Translations under genes and position numbers: made by a program
In this document: positions 44,359 through 55,374 of the stretch, piece by piece
Layout of the letters: the number at the start of each line of letters is the position of its first letter
How positions within the stretch are numbered: the first letter of the stretch is position 1
Origin: Haemonchus contortus
Lineage: Eukaryota; Nematoda; Chromadorea; Rhabditida; Trichostrongylidae
Reading direction: 5' to 3'
DNA length: 64,000 nucleotides
Assembly (NCBI GenBank): GCA_000469685.2
Contig: LS997566.1
Location: 774,001 to 838,000 of the forward strand
Notes under the pieces: generated by a model
The model's input: the letters and a program-made list of their open reading frames with translations, nothing else
Databases searched by the model: none
Told to the model about the DNA's origin: nothing

Positions 44359-45275
44359 CTACTTCGCCTTTTCTTCCTCTTTCGGCTTTTCCTCCTCCTT
44401 GGGCTTCTCCTCCTCCTTCTGCTTCTCCTCCTCCTTCGGTTTCTCTTCCTCCTTCGGCTTATCCTTGTCCTTATCCTTATCTTTGTCCTTATCCTTGTCC
44501 TTATCCTCTCCACTTTCTCCGGATTTCTGCGTTTGTTTCGTCTGTGCTTCTTGTACTTGTACCGATGGTTGGGTTTTTGCATCTCTCTCAGCGCTTTTCT
44601 TCTTATCTCCCTCCCCTTCCTTCTTTTCTCCTTCTCCTTCCTTCTTTTCACCTTCTTTCTTTTCCGCTTCCCCTTCTTTCTTCTCTTTGGCTTGATCGGC
44701 TTTCTCTTCAGGCTTTTCCTCCGGTTTCGCTGCTGATGATGCCACTTGGGTACCAGCCTAAAAAGTTGCGATTGATTTTGATGCATAAGGCGATTTAGAA
44801 TATTCGAAACTTCGAGTCCTTGCTATACGCCATTAGGGTGCGCATAACTGACACTTCACTCGAACAGAATGATAATATATTATCGTCTATTTGTAGTTAT
44901 TTGTTCTGCGTAAAACCCACAGTTTCAGGTTCTTTCTTTTCCTCGGCCTGAATGAAAAACGTGAAATTTTGTTTCTTTCTCCACAAACTCTATCTAACCT
45001 TTTTGTCAGCCACTGCTGTCTTCACTTCCTCAGGCTTAGCAGGAGTTGCAGCTTTTCCCTTAAAATGCTATGGCAATCAATACTTATCGAATGTTGACCT
45101 AATTTTCTTCAAAAGAGGGTCCTAGCTGGAATGATCGAAGGAAGTGGAATCAGAAGAGACATTTCGTAGAACTCGCCTTCTTTCCTCCTTTACCCTTTTT
45201 GCCACATGACGTCAGTACAATTAGAGCGATAAGGGCAAAATAGCAAATATGGGCAAAGGGCGTAACAGGAACCAT
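44359..45275 (-). CDS. Secreted or lipid-anchored lysine/glutamate-rich protein, four exons
   Basis: Exons 45275-45177, 45058-44999, 44947-44921 and 44757-44359 join in phase 0 to give 194 residues. Introns are 118, 51 and 163 bases. Exon 1 encodes a signal peptide (MVPVTPFAHICYFALIALIV, then LTSC-G), followed by a GKKGKGGKK basic patch. The remainder is almost wholly charged: EKKEGE units, a DKDKDK run, and KPKEEEK repeats to the stop. The tail is disordered in character, and strand-asymmetric purine repeats in the last exon make length variation likely. A TTTTCAG acceptor touches the ATG, so the transcript is probably trans-spliced or has an intron there. Intron 1 begins GC (AAG/GCGAGT), a rarer class; introns 2 and 3 begin GTTAGA and GTGGGT. 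No family was recognised. The cysteine after the hydrophobic core may be lipid-modified or simply the cut site. Confidence 0.75.
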
Positions 45276-45284
45276 CTGAAAAGA
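45276..45284 (-). promoter_or_regulatory. Splice-leader or intron acceptor abutting a start codon
   Basis: On the minus strand CTTTTCAG directly precedes the ATG of the K/E-rich gene. This is the strong nematode acceptor consensus and fits addition of a spliced leader with no native 5' UTR. Confidence 0.55.
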
Positions 45285-45584
45285 TAGTAGTTTGTGTAGA
45301 GACGACGAAGGGAAAGCCATTTACCACTTACGGTTTCTTTCTACTTCCGGAATACTGTTCTGTGAAATATGAGACGAAATTACAACGTAGCTTGCAATGC
45401 TAGCAGAAGTATGCGAAATGAGGCTTACCGTAGAACTGCTCAATATCTGTGCGTAGATACAGATTTCGATAAGCATAGCTGATGAATGATGCAAACAAAA
45501 TTGCCTCATTTTTGTTGTGAGACTTCCTTGATTAAAGATCATGAGTGTCAATGTGGTTTCCGAAGCTGCCATACTCTCTCAGTG

Positions 45585-45690
45585 TGGGTGGAGGTAGTGT
45601 AGTGGCGAGTAGCGCACTATCTCACACGCGTGGAGCGAAGATCGTGTTCAAGGTGGATGCTCGCACAATCCAACCAATTCTTTCACTCCC
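45585..45690 (+). repeat. tRNA-derived SINE head, plus orientation
   Basis: GGTAGTGTAGTGGCGAGTAG (A box) and GATCGTGTTCAAGGTGG (B-box-like) occur 50 bases apart, as in the minus-strand copy at 41012. Only the head and a diverged body are present. Confidence 0.5.
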
Positions 45691-45699
45691 TTGGGGTCA

Positions 45700-46880
45700 A
45701 ATAACCGGTATCACACTCGTTTCGGTTATAAAAAGCACTCACTGGAACTTTGGCTACCCTCCGTACGTTTTTTTTATTCTTTGTGCGAATCGAGGAAGGA
45801 TTACAGGAAACCACCAGTACTGCTTCTCTAACTCGTTTTCAATTAGCCGGTTGGGTGCTGCGATGAAAGTAGAAGAGCATTGTGTTTTCTTGAAGACCTC
45901 AACACTTTTGACGGATAGTAAGTTTGGCTAATAGATGATAAATTGGTACGAACGATAATATCATGACAAAGTATCAAAATCATAAGGGGGGACAAATCAG
46001 AGAAGTAGTTCAACTTCCGTTCCGCACGTGCCCTAGACGGAAGTCGAACTTTGAAATACTCTCCCTCCGTGCTCTTCAGTAGGGTCAGGGAGAACAGAAA
46101 CATATGAAAACTTCATATAATAAACAATTAAGTAAAGAAGTGTTGTATAGTTATATAAATGTATAGGTGGTTACTTAATTAAAAGTATATTAACAAAAAA
46201 CACCTTAATCATAGGAAGCATAACAGAAAAAAACATGCAGTACCTATAAGAACAAAAAAAGATTTTTTGGCCAATAGATGATTACCCAGTGAGACAGATA
46301 CGAGAATTCCGTCTGGCCAGAGTAGGATCATTCCACTATTCAATCATCGGGTCCTGTTTTCACCGACTTCTTCAAGCTAGCTTGAGTTTGTTCCTGCTCA
46401 TTTGTACTATTGAACTATTCGATGCTTTTCTCTTCTCTCCTTGTATATTCAGTCCCGACTCTTTGGGACTTTTGGGAAGATCCCTATAATAAATATGCTC
46501 CTCGTATACAGTTGAAAATCTGTTGCCATCTCAACCGGTTTGTTTGTTACAACCTAGCAGACGAAGTTTTTTCTTCAGCTGATAATCTCTTCCCATGCGG
46601 TTCTTCGTATGACGCATTGAATATTGAAGGTTTTATCATAGGATTCCGGTATCCCGGAAATGTTTGCCATAGCAGTTCGCATTGTCCAGAAAACAAGTCA
46701 ATGGCTGGCTGGATAGCTGGCTGGCTGCAAACTGGTACAGTGTCCACTGAGACAATCTATCAACCACGTCACTTTGACAAACAGCAACCCACCCTGCACC
46801 ACACTCATCAGCTGGCCGATCACTATCGATGTTAGCTGCGATGTTTGATTAACTGCGCATAACTTGCTACTCTTCAATCG
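45700..46880. other. No supportable gene
   Basis: AT-rich between 46080 and 46260. GGCTGGCTGGATAGCTGGCTGG near 46702 is a short tandem GGCT repeat. No splice-framed exon was recognised. Confidence 0.25.
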
Positions 46881-46884
46881 CAAT

Positions 46885-47103
46885 CTACCTGGCACAACGC
46901 AGCCAAACTTCCACCGCTCCAGCTTCGGACATTTGATACCATGTCTGTCTAGAAGAATATAAGCTTTGGCGAAGGCAAGCTGTTTCCCACCAGGGTAAAA
47001 ACTGGGAAGCACGGTGACTCGTTGCCCGTCCTAGGCCGAGGTTTTGTGCATTACTCACCCATCTCTTCGCATTGCCATTAGGCGCGTCGAGCGGGAAGTA
47101 CAA
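46885..47103 (-). other. Possible exon pair, unrecognised
   Basis: On the minus strand about 47031-46891 stays open (RVTVLPSFYPGGKQLAFAKA, then LLDRHGIKCPKLERWKFGC) from a GGCCTAG to a CCAG/GTAGAT donor. Upstream, LDAPNGNAKRW ends at a GTGAGT donor. The implied intron is only about 28 bases, too short for normal splicing, so the pairing is doubtful. No family was recognised. Confidence 0.25.
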
Positions 47104-47109
47104 TAGATA

Positions 47110-48690
47110 TCAAAAGCAATAGATTCAAAGTAGCGTCCGCTTCATTTTTGGCTCGATATAAGTATCTACATATTTCTCAGCTTTTACACTATCTTAAAAC
47201 TTCTTGACTTTCACACAATCCAGCCTGTAGCTCATAGACTTTCCATTCACACCGTTCATATTTACTTTCAGCTCTTTAGACTTCTAGTATTAGTGACCAA
47301 TTATTGACAGTTACCTTATCCAACTTTGAATGCTTCGAGTGCATGGCGGGTTCCGAACAAGTATTGTTTGGAGTCAGACGCACGCTTTTTTGTACCTCCT
47401 CTCTGTCAACCATTTGTTATAATTTGCTTCCAAACACTATCAAGTGTTTACTGTTCAATCCCACGAATGTTTAACTTCAATGGAGCGACCTCAGCCATCC
47501 ATTTCTAGGTCACACAAGAATCACAGCTTATTAAGACGTGATAATCGAAATTTCGTCAAATAATTACTTCGCAAGTTCCAGTGGGGGTGAAGGTATGACA
47601 AAGTTGATTGAATTCTTTTCACCATAGCAGTTCGACTATTGGCTAGTTCCTACTTTTACCCGAAATTCAATTTTATAAAACTCCAACCTTTGATTCACAT
47701 TTCGCAAAAAAGTTATCAGCGGGAGTAAATCGGTCAAGAGGAAAAAGTACGGAACCACATCCGCTCCAAATAATTTGTCCCAAATCCTCTTTTTATTTTG
47801 AGGTGTCGGAGTTTGAGTTTCTATGGTAGCTCTATGAACCTTGCATTTCCTTTCTGAGAGAGCAGTGTCTGCCATGTCTGTTCCTACCTCTTGTCCTTGC
47901 CATTGACTAACATCTCAACTCACTTGGATTCTCCTTGTGTTTCACGCTTTTGCCACGATTTAGGTAGGCTGCCGAAATACAGTCGCCTAGCGCACACCCA
48001 TCCGCACCCCATTCGCAAAGGGGCAAGCATAAGCATGGCTTAGCCTTGACATGACTCAAGCCTAGAAGTACTGGAGACGCTAAAAGGAACCAAAACGAAG
48101 ATTCTGGGGCGGGTGCAAGGTGTTTGAGGATAAAGTTCTAGTGTATTCTTGCACTTTTACACATCAGTGGAGTGGTTGATTTGTTACCTCAAAATATTTA
48201 TATCAGCTGACACCGTCGTAGTATAAACAAAAAAACATCCACAACGACGTGTACTATTTTTCGTTCATGGATTTATTACCATCTTAGCAGTCGTCTGTTA
48301 CGATTTGATTTTGAAAAATTTTTCGCAATGCTCCGCTCAAAAATTAAGCCCTCAGGCCCCTAAAGCTGAATGTTTAATTGAAGGGGAAATATGTATTCCC
48401 TTAAACAGGTGTCATAGTATAATAGAATAGAGGTGAAGATCGCGGAGGCTACTGACAGGTACATACAATACGATGTATGCTCACCCGTGAGCATCTGAGT
48501 TGCATCCATCGTTAATTGCTTCTCCTGACTGATATTCTCTAAAACAATGGAAAGTAAACGTCACACGTCTCGCAGTTGCTGCAGGAGGTAATCATGAACC
48601 TCCGCTCTCACCTTTTTCTTATGTGAAAGACGAAAATATATGATGCCAGCAATGATCAGTGCATCTTGAAAGTAAGCTGTTTGTACGGCT
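47110..48690. other. No supportable gene
   Basis: A few plus-strand TTTCAG sites lack open frames. No known repeat was recognised apart from A-rich text. Confidence 0.25.
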
Positions 48691-48693
48691 GCT

Positions 48694-50661
48694 ATTTAGA
48701 GTCGTATTTATTTATTTATTTATCCATGGACGCAGCGTGACTGCGTGGTAAAACACAACCAACAATGAAATCAGATCATACAATCTTCTCGATAAAGTAC
48801 GCATCAATTGAGTGTGCTAAACTATACTACTAAAACAATGATGGAAACATTTGATAGATATCAATTAGAACAAATATGGACATAGTCATGGCAATCAATC
48901 GTACCTTACCGGATTTCAGGGAATTTCTGCTTTGACTAAGTTTATGGCTTTGCGGCGGAACACCCCGAGAGTCAAGCGCATGATATTCTCATCGTAGATT
49001 TTATTCAACAAAGGTAGCACTCTAATAGCGAAAGATTTTGCTCTGACTTGTGTTCTCACTATAGGAAACCTTATTTTGACCGTGCTCCCTCTAGTCCTCG
49101 ATTTCACCAGAGTGAAAAAATCAGCAGAATCCACCGCAACCCTCCCTGTCAGAATTTTGAAAGCCATAACGAGATCGTTAACATGCCTTCTATGCGTCAA
49201 AGAAGGTAACGCATAACGATGGCGCCTTTCAACCCCACTAGGCAGAGACTTGAAACTTAAGGCGGAACAACGAAGGATAAGCTTACGTGTAAAACTGTTT
49301 TGTACACTTTCCAAAAGCTGCACGTCTTTTTTCTTGAATGGAAAGAACACGGAGGTACCAGATTCCACGATTGGTCTCACATAAGCCTTGTATGCTTTTA
49401 GTAAGATTGCGGGGTTCTTTGATTGTAAAGTCTTGAAAAGGTTGTAAATTCTATTGTTTGCTCTAGACACCAAAGCCTTATAGTGCGAGTCAAAGGCAAG
49501 CTTGTTCGACATGACAAATCCAAGATCCCTGACTTCGTTCACTGGTTCCAATACTACAGAACCAATTTTGTAGCGTTGGATAAGGCTATTATTCCCGATG
49601 GAGAATACTTTGGTTTTATCAGGAGCAAGGGGTAGCTCCCATAGTTCGGACCAAGAGACAACATGGTCGATGGCCGCTTGCAGCATATCACAATCGGAGA
49701 GGCTCTCAATAACTTTGTAAAGCTTGATATCATCAGCGTACATGGCACACGATACTTGATATCTAGCCACACAAGTGGGAAGGTCAGCCGTGTACGCAAG
49801 GAAAAGAGTCGGAGACAGCACCCCACCCTGGGGAACGCCACTGGGAATCTTACGTATAGAAGAGAGCTTGCTCCCGACCCGTACCTGATACGTGCGTCCG
49901 GAGAGGAAGGATTCAATCCAGCGAACAATCAGTGGATAAACCCCAAGTAATTCCAGCTTGTGAATCAGTTTTTTATGCGGTACCCTATCGAAAGCCTTGG
50001 CGAAGTCGAAATAAATTACATGAACTCGTTTTCTGGCGTCAAGGGCTCTGGACCAATCGTTGAGAGAACAAAGAAGGGCAGTTTCCGTTGATCTACCCGC
50101 TCTAAAGCCATGTTGGCAAGAAGGAATGATGTTGTGCTGTTCAAGATACTTGGTAAGCCTGACCTTTACTATTTTTTCGAATAGCCTAGCGAAGATCGAA
50201 GTAATACTTATTGGCCGATAGTTCGCGGGATTACTAAAGGGAGGCTTTTTCGGGATGGGAATTATGAAAGAGTGCTTCCAACGAGATGGAACTTCCGAAC
50301 GCATATAGGAGAGGTTAAAGAGAATTTCTAAGGGAAAGGCAATGTAGAATGCAATCCTTTTGATAAATTTCAAGGGAAGAAAATCAGGCGTGACCGAGTG
50401 AGAGTCCGGCCACTGGGTTAAGAACTCATAGATCTCCTCCTTATAAAACCACAGGGAGGACTCCATTGTAGTGCCGCAAGAGGAAGAGTCAGCAAGGATC
50501 AGGCTACTGTTCTCCGTAAAAACCCGCTGAAACTGGTCAGCCAAAACCTCAGCTTTGATATCATCAAGAATAACAACCTCTGACTCAGACCGATTAAGGG
50601 CTGGTATTTTCACCGACTTCTTGAGACGATTATTAATATAGGCGAACAATTTAGAGTCGTA
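48694..50661 (-). mobile_element. 5'-truncated non-LTR retrotransposon with 13-bp target duplication
   Basis: ATTTAGAGTCGTA occurs perfectly at 48694-48706 and 50649-50661. The 1942-base insert between them reads on the minus strand: an open reverse-transcriptase frame from its very first base, a 3' UTR of about 190 bases, and a short TAAA tail (AATAAATAAATAAATAC at the 3' end). This is the classic product of target-primed reverse transcription. The endonuclease half is missing. The intact frame and perfect duplication indicate a young insertion. The clade is probably CR1/Jockey-like from the protein motifs. Confidence 0.92.
48916..50648 (-). CDS. Reverse transcriptase of a non-LTR retrotransposon (N-terminally truncated)
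   Basis: The frame has 577 codons with no interruption. The protein copies element RNA into DNA at a nicked target. Visible reverse-transcriptase blocks in order are: NYRPISITSIFARLFEKIV (about residues 143-161), CQHGFRAGRSTETAL (179-193), FDFAKAFDRVPHKKL (215-229), SGVPQGGVLSPTLFL (270-284), the catalytic MYADDIKLY (303-311), and LAPDKTKVFSIG. The region after these is the usual C-terminal extension ending in a basic tail. A full element would have an apurinic-like endonuclease domain before this; the insertion begins inside the linker. There is no native start codon or promoter, so expression from this copy is unlikely even though the frame is intact. Confidence 0.92.
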
Positions 50662-50669
50662 ATGGCATC

Positions 50670-51205
50670 AAATTAAGTATTCAGCTGAATAGTGATTTTT
50701 TAGTGCCAGTGTGTTTCACTTCCAGATCAAGCTGATTGCTATTAATCGGCTTCGATGAGTCGGAAAAATGTTGAGAGAGTCTTTCGAATATGAGTGGTAA
50801 GGCCCCGCGGTCTATCCACTGTTCCTGGGTGTCGTTAACCCAGACTTCATAGGAAATAAGCAGTTAGTAGAAGCTCGTCCGATTTCGAAGGTCATTTCTT
50901 TTTTTACTCATTCTCTATGACATTGCACACATAGAACTAGTTCTCTATCTTGTGGTGTTTCCAAAATTCTATTTCTGTGACCATCTGAGTACCTGCACAG
51001 TAACGATCTCGTAAGGTCATTTGTCATACTTTCTGTGATGCCTGTGTTTCTCTTCGGCATGTTTCGCCACTTGTTGTTCCGGAAATGATTCCGAACAGTT
51101 TTTCACTAATGAATCCCGGCGTTCATTACTTTCACGCTACTGATGTATTACAAAAATAAACGATGAAATCTCTGCGTTAATGGGTTACCGTCTTATTAGG
51201 ATCCC
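50670..51205. other. No supportable gene
   Basis: Target-side flanking DNA of the LINE insertion. No exon or repeat was recognised. Confidence 0.25.
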
Positions 51206-51214
51206 CGCATTAGA

Positions 51215-51410
51215 CTTTCATACAGAATCGTAGTGGCGTGTTGAATGCGTACGTGGCCTACACATTGACTTGCGGTGACCGGCCGATGTACAAGGCTTTT
51301 GCCTTCCCAGACGAGTCTGACACTGATCAGGCGACCCAGAGATATTGAGGGGTTGTCTTGTCACTACACCACATCCCATGTACCGCTGGTTGATTTGATT
51401 GGCTTGAACT
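51215..51410 (-). repeat. tRNA-derived SINE, minus orientation
   Basis: ACGTGGCCTACACATTGACTT, TTGCCTTCCCAGACGAGTCTG and ACACTGATCAGGCGACCC form the body. On the minus strand GGATGTGGTGTAGTGACAAG near 51380 is the A-box head. The B box is eroded. Confidence 0.6.
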
Positions 51411-51419
51411 TTCCTCTTT

Positions 51420-53430
51420 AGATTGCCTGTACAATCTCCTGTTTCTTCTTCGCCGTGCACGTCTTATTAGTTCTAACTCAATCCATAGAATAAATCACGA
51501 TTCAAAAGTTTGATTTTCAGACACAAATAGGAACTGGATGATCGACCTACCGGATGCAGACGAATGTGAGTTGATTGAAGATTTTCTTTGTGCTTTGCAA
51601 TGAATCCACTCGCTCTACGTGCTTGTAATTGTTTTCTGCTTTCAATGAGAATTGTTTTAGTTGCAGTTTTTTGTGCCGCGCGTGTCTTTATAATTAATTC
51701 CATGAAAGTAAGTGAGGGGGTTTCTTTTGGTCTGTCGACATGATCCGGCCGTTACTTATTGTGCTCTGCGGTATTCCTAGGAGGTAATTTTTGCTATTAG
51801 CTTCATACCTATTTACCCTGATTATCTAATAGTAAATAACATATTGCTATTTTTGCGGAATTTTGGATAAAATACTCGAAATAGCTGCTGCATCGCTCAT
51901 TTTCCTACATGATGCTGAATTCGTACTGGAATTGTTGAACAATCATTATGTAGATGGGCTGCAGTAAAAGTACACGATCTCAAACTTGCCTCCTTTGAGA
52001 AGACCTTTCATTAGTGCTCCTTCAGTTCCTTCTTTCTGAGACCGTATTACACAAGGTTCATAGTAATTTTATGGGAGAACATCAAAAGGATTATTTCGAC
52101 CCCATGACTCGATCCATTCGTCCCTGACTGTGAACTCTTGCGAGCGTTCGCTATGAGATGGGAAAGGAAGGGTAGTGTGATGTGTTATAGGAGGTCTAAG
52201 CCTAAGCGCTGGATGGATTGAGTTCAATATCATTACTTTGCTATTTGGCTAGTCAAATAGGGATTACGTTTCCTTTTTTGGAAACTTCCTGTGAAGCATC
52301 CTAAACTTTATTTTCTCATCTCTTTTTTTATTGATTGATCATTCAAAGAACTTTAGTATAGCCATAGGAATTGAAGCACCTTCCTAGATTCTCGCATGAG
52401 CTTCTCTTCGGTCCTTCCTCTGTTTCAGCAGAAACCACTTGTACTGAAGGTCGTTGACGGCTGGTTTTCGTGAATGACATCATTCTAACGAGGAATGGCG
52501 CTACGACAACTTGCAGGGGCAAGGTCGTCAATCCAAGCAGTATGAACGGTCATGCGGCGTTTACCAGTAATTCTACGAAAGAATGTTGTGGGAATGAATT
52601 CAATGAGAAACTAACTCTGCTAGGGTAGTTGAGCCCCGTGCCCTAGCAAATTCTTATCACTAGGAATTTCTTTCTCATATTTATCTCATTGCAGGCTATT
52701 TGTAAGTTTTTATGCGATGGATTTGTACTTCCCTGGTGTGATCCCCTTATCCTCGTTTTTAAGTCTTCGGCTTAAGAGAAATCTTTTGTATGGGTGTGTG
52801 TTAACTTCCTGTCAGCATACATATATTTGCTCACTGGCCTTATTAGGTATGTAATTAGCTATCAAGTACGAGATACAATATCGCTCGAAAGTATTCGGCA
52901 AAATGCTTCTTCATTTGTAACTTTCAGTCACAACTCCCTTCCTAGTGGATCTAATCAAGCGAAATTTCAATATGTGTAGCAGTGGTGTAGTGTGAATATT
53001 TACCACTATTAACCTGCATTTTGATCATGCTCCATATATCCCAAAGAGCTTGGAATCATAACCAACTGAAAATGGGGACATTGCTGCTTCTAGGATTTCT
53101 TTACTTTTTGCCATGCCCAAATTGTACGAGCGCTAATGTTGAACACAGAAGAGGAGAAATAAGCAAATGAGGTGCGAATAACTGCAGACGTCACAGACTT
53201 GCTTTCAGCATAGTCTACAAACGCCTTCCCCTTAATTATGTGAGCATTGCTTTGGATAATGTGAAATATGCTTCAGTTAAACATATCAAAATTTCATGCG
53301 ATTTGCTCCATTGGGAAAAACGTTACGGCAAGTTAAAGTTGGCCGAATACTTTTAAGCGTAACTGTATGTAATGTCAAATAAAGGAGGGAATCGGCAAGT
53401 TTCTTAACACAAAGAGTTAAATATGATGTC
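51420..53430. other. No supportable gene
   Basis: Several short open frames but no splice-framed coding stretch. GCCCCGTGCCCTAGC near 52632 and its flanks are not repeated elsewhere in the window. Confidence 0.25.
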
Positions 53431-53446
53431 TTTTGATGTTGGTCAT

Positions 53447-53705
53447 CGTTTTTGGGATGCACCCCGTATTCGACTTCCATCCGGAATCGTAGTGGCGACA
53501 TGAACGCGTATGTGGCTTTTATGTTCAATGACTTGAGGTGGACAACCGATTGACTGTGCTTCTATCCTCCGGACGAGTCTGACATCAATCAGCCAATCCC
53601 GAATTGAAGGAAGGCTTGGTTGGCCTGGGCGGATACTGACCTTAGGCTTGATCCCGGGACCGTCCAGGATAGTGTGCGACACTTGACGCTACACTGGCTC
53701 TGCCT
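53447..53705 (-). repeat. tRNA-derived SINE, near full length, minus orientation
   Basis: On the minus strand: GAGCCAGTGTAGCGTCAAG (A box), GGTCCCGGGATCAAGCC (B-box position), GACTCGTCCGGAGGATAG, and the 3' end GGATGGAAGTCGAATACGGG. The order matches the copy at 41012-41295, confirming a family with a tRNA-like head and a shared body. Confidence 0.68.
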
Positions 53706-53709
53706 GTTT

Positions 53710-54388
53710 CCACGCTATTTCATGAATGACGATTATTCGTTGGAATCGGTTCCTTCCATAAGCCTATCCAGACTCCTGCTCTTACGCTTGGCAGGCAAAT
53801 TTGGAAGAGCGTAATTGTATAAAGGTCGTTGTTTGAACAGAGCGCATATTCAAATGTTTTTGCCGCTTGCGAAAGAGTTTCAGATCGTATCGCAGTTTTA
53901 CTTTGTTGCTTCTCTTTTTACCTGCGTTTAACGGTATTTGGAATCATTTTTTGCATTATGCTAGGTGAACGTTATGTAAAAGTTTTGCTGTCTTTGGTTC
54001 TCATATTTCAAAGATTCGACATCCACATTTCCCCTTAATTAAAGCAGGACAGCCGTCGTGATTAAGCTCCACTCTTCTCACTTGTTTCTTGGTCCTGTCC
54101 GATCGCCTTTGACCGCAATGTATTTTAAGGTAATCATATATATCAAAAATTTACTTTTTTCGTTTCTCAGTCGTTGTGACGTCTAATCGCCTCGTAGCAA
54201 TCGTCTTATGGCTTGTCGTCCGTTCATTTCCCTCTTCTCGTTGCCATCGATCGGAATGTTTTATGCAACAATCTTACTCCTTTCTAAAAATTCACTGGCG
54301 TCACTGCACCATCTCCGCACTTGCACAAGTGTCATGAAAAAAGGCGTAACGTTCATAAAATGGATACGATCTCTTCCCAGTCTCTGTA
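53710..54388. other. No supportable gene
   Basis: Open plus-strand frames near 53829 and 54208 lack splice or family evidence. Confidence 0.25.
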
Positions 54389-54474
54389 AGTATTAGGTTG
54401 GCGCCTAAGTCTTTGTCACTTTTGCAAATTTTTTTTTCAATTTTATTTTTTTTCCTTCACGACAACTAACAATA

Positions 54475-54477
<3 letters not shown>

Positions 54478-54553
<76 letters not shown>
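54478..54553. repeat. TA dinucleotide microsatellite inside the mariner left arm
   Basis: About 38 TA units. The matching site in the right arm reads only ACATATATTTG, so the expansion happened after the arms formed. Confidence 0.95.
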
Positions 54554-54557
<4 letters not shown>

Positions 54558-54559
54558 CG

Positions 54560-55162
54560 TCACTATCGACATGATATTGCTATTATCAGGCAACTTGTGA
54601 ATCTTGCTTGCATAGAATTCCTGGGGTTTCGGGGAGAAAAACTCGCCGATGCACGTCTCGAGTTGATTCACATAATCGAACTTCATATTTTTTCGAAGGT
54701 TTGACAGCGACAGGAGCAGGTGATAATCCGTTGGAGTCAGGTCAGGTGAAAATGGTGGGTGGGCCACAACATGCAATCTCAAGCTTTGAAGTTTCTTCCA
54801 GGCTCTTCGGAATGGGTGAGCCAGCACTGTCGTGGAGAGACAAGACTTTCCTCTGTTTCTCGCGTAGATCTGCAGCAATAAGTTTCACAAAGTACACAAT
54901 GCTTGGGTGCTGAAAGTGGAGTTTGGTGGCAGCAAGTCTCAGTGAGTGATCCTTCCAAATGGCTACAAACGCCGAGCATTACCTTCCTATGTTGGAATTC
55001 TTGTTTGAGGGTCGGGACTCCATGCTCTACGCGTCCGAGCCGCCGGCGTTTCCTTGTATGGTTTACTTGAAAAACACCCTTCTCGTGGCTGTTGATTAAG
55101 TTTTCCAGACATGAGTAGGGGCGCCGGAAAGTCAACAAGTTCAAACATGAATCTCTACTCAT
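54560..55162 (-). pseudogene. Mariner transposase fragment
   Basis: On the minus strand about 55100-54990 reads INSHEKGVFQVNHTRKRRRL and then VEHGVPTLKQEF, the central mariner region. 54800-54720 reads AHPPFSPDLTPTDYHLLLSL, containing the block with the last catalytic aspartate (mariner DD34D type). The end reads KPQEFYASKIHKLPDN. Frameshifts separate the blocks and the helix-turn-helix domain is missing, so it cannot make an active enzyme. Confidence 0.8.
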
Positions 55163-55374
55163 TTCTAGGTGGTGACCATCCAGCGAGTTTTTCTCCTTGA
55201 AACTCCAGGAATTCTATGCAAGCAAGATCCACCAGTTGCCTGATAAATAGCAATAAATTGTCCATAGTGACGGTGCAAATATATGTTAATTGCTAGTTGT
55301 CGTGAAGGAAAAATATAAAATTGAAAAAAATTGCAGAAGTGACAAAGACTTAGGCGCCAACCTAATACTTGCTG

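Larger units (their letters stand above)
54391..55367 (-). mobile_element. Rearranged mariner element with long inverted arms
   Basis: TA duplications at 54391-54392 and 55366-55367 bracket a 973-base element. The TIRs begin TTAGGTTGGCGCCTAAGTC, typical of mariner. The similarity between ends does not stop at the TIR: 54393-54646 and 55183-55365 are inverted copies that include the C-terminal coding end (the KPQEFYASKIH region on opposite strands). The left arm is enlarged by a TA dinucleotide run (about 54478-54553). The middle (about 55160-54880) still encodes the central transposase domain, but the N-terminal DNA-binding part is absent, replaced by the inverted copy of the end. Confidence 0.85.

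Noticed and set aside
44359..44745. Plus-strand serine/leucine-rich open frames opposite the K/E-rich exon
   Set aside because: They are antisense shadows of the purine-rich repeat; splice sites and signal peptide support the minus strand.
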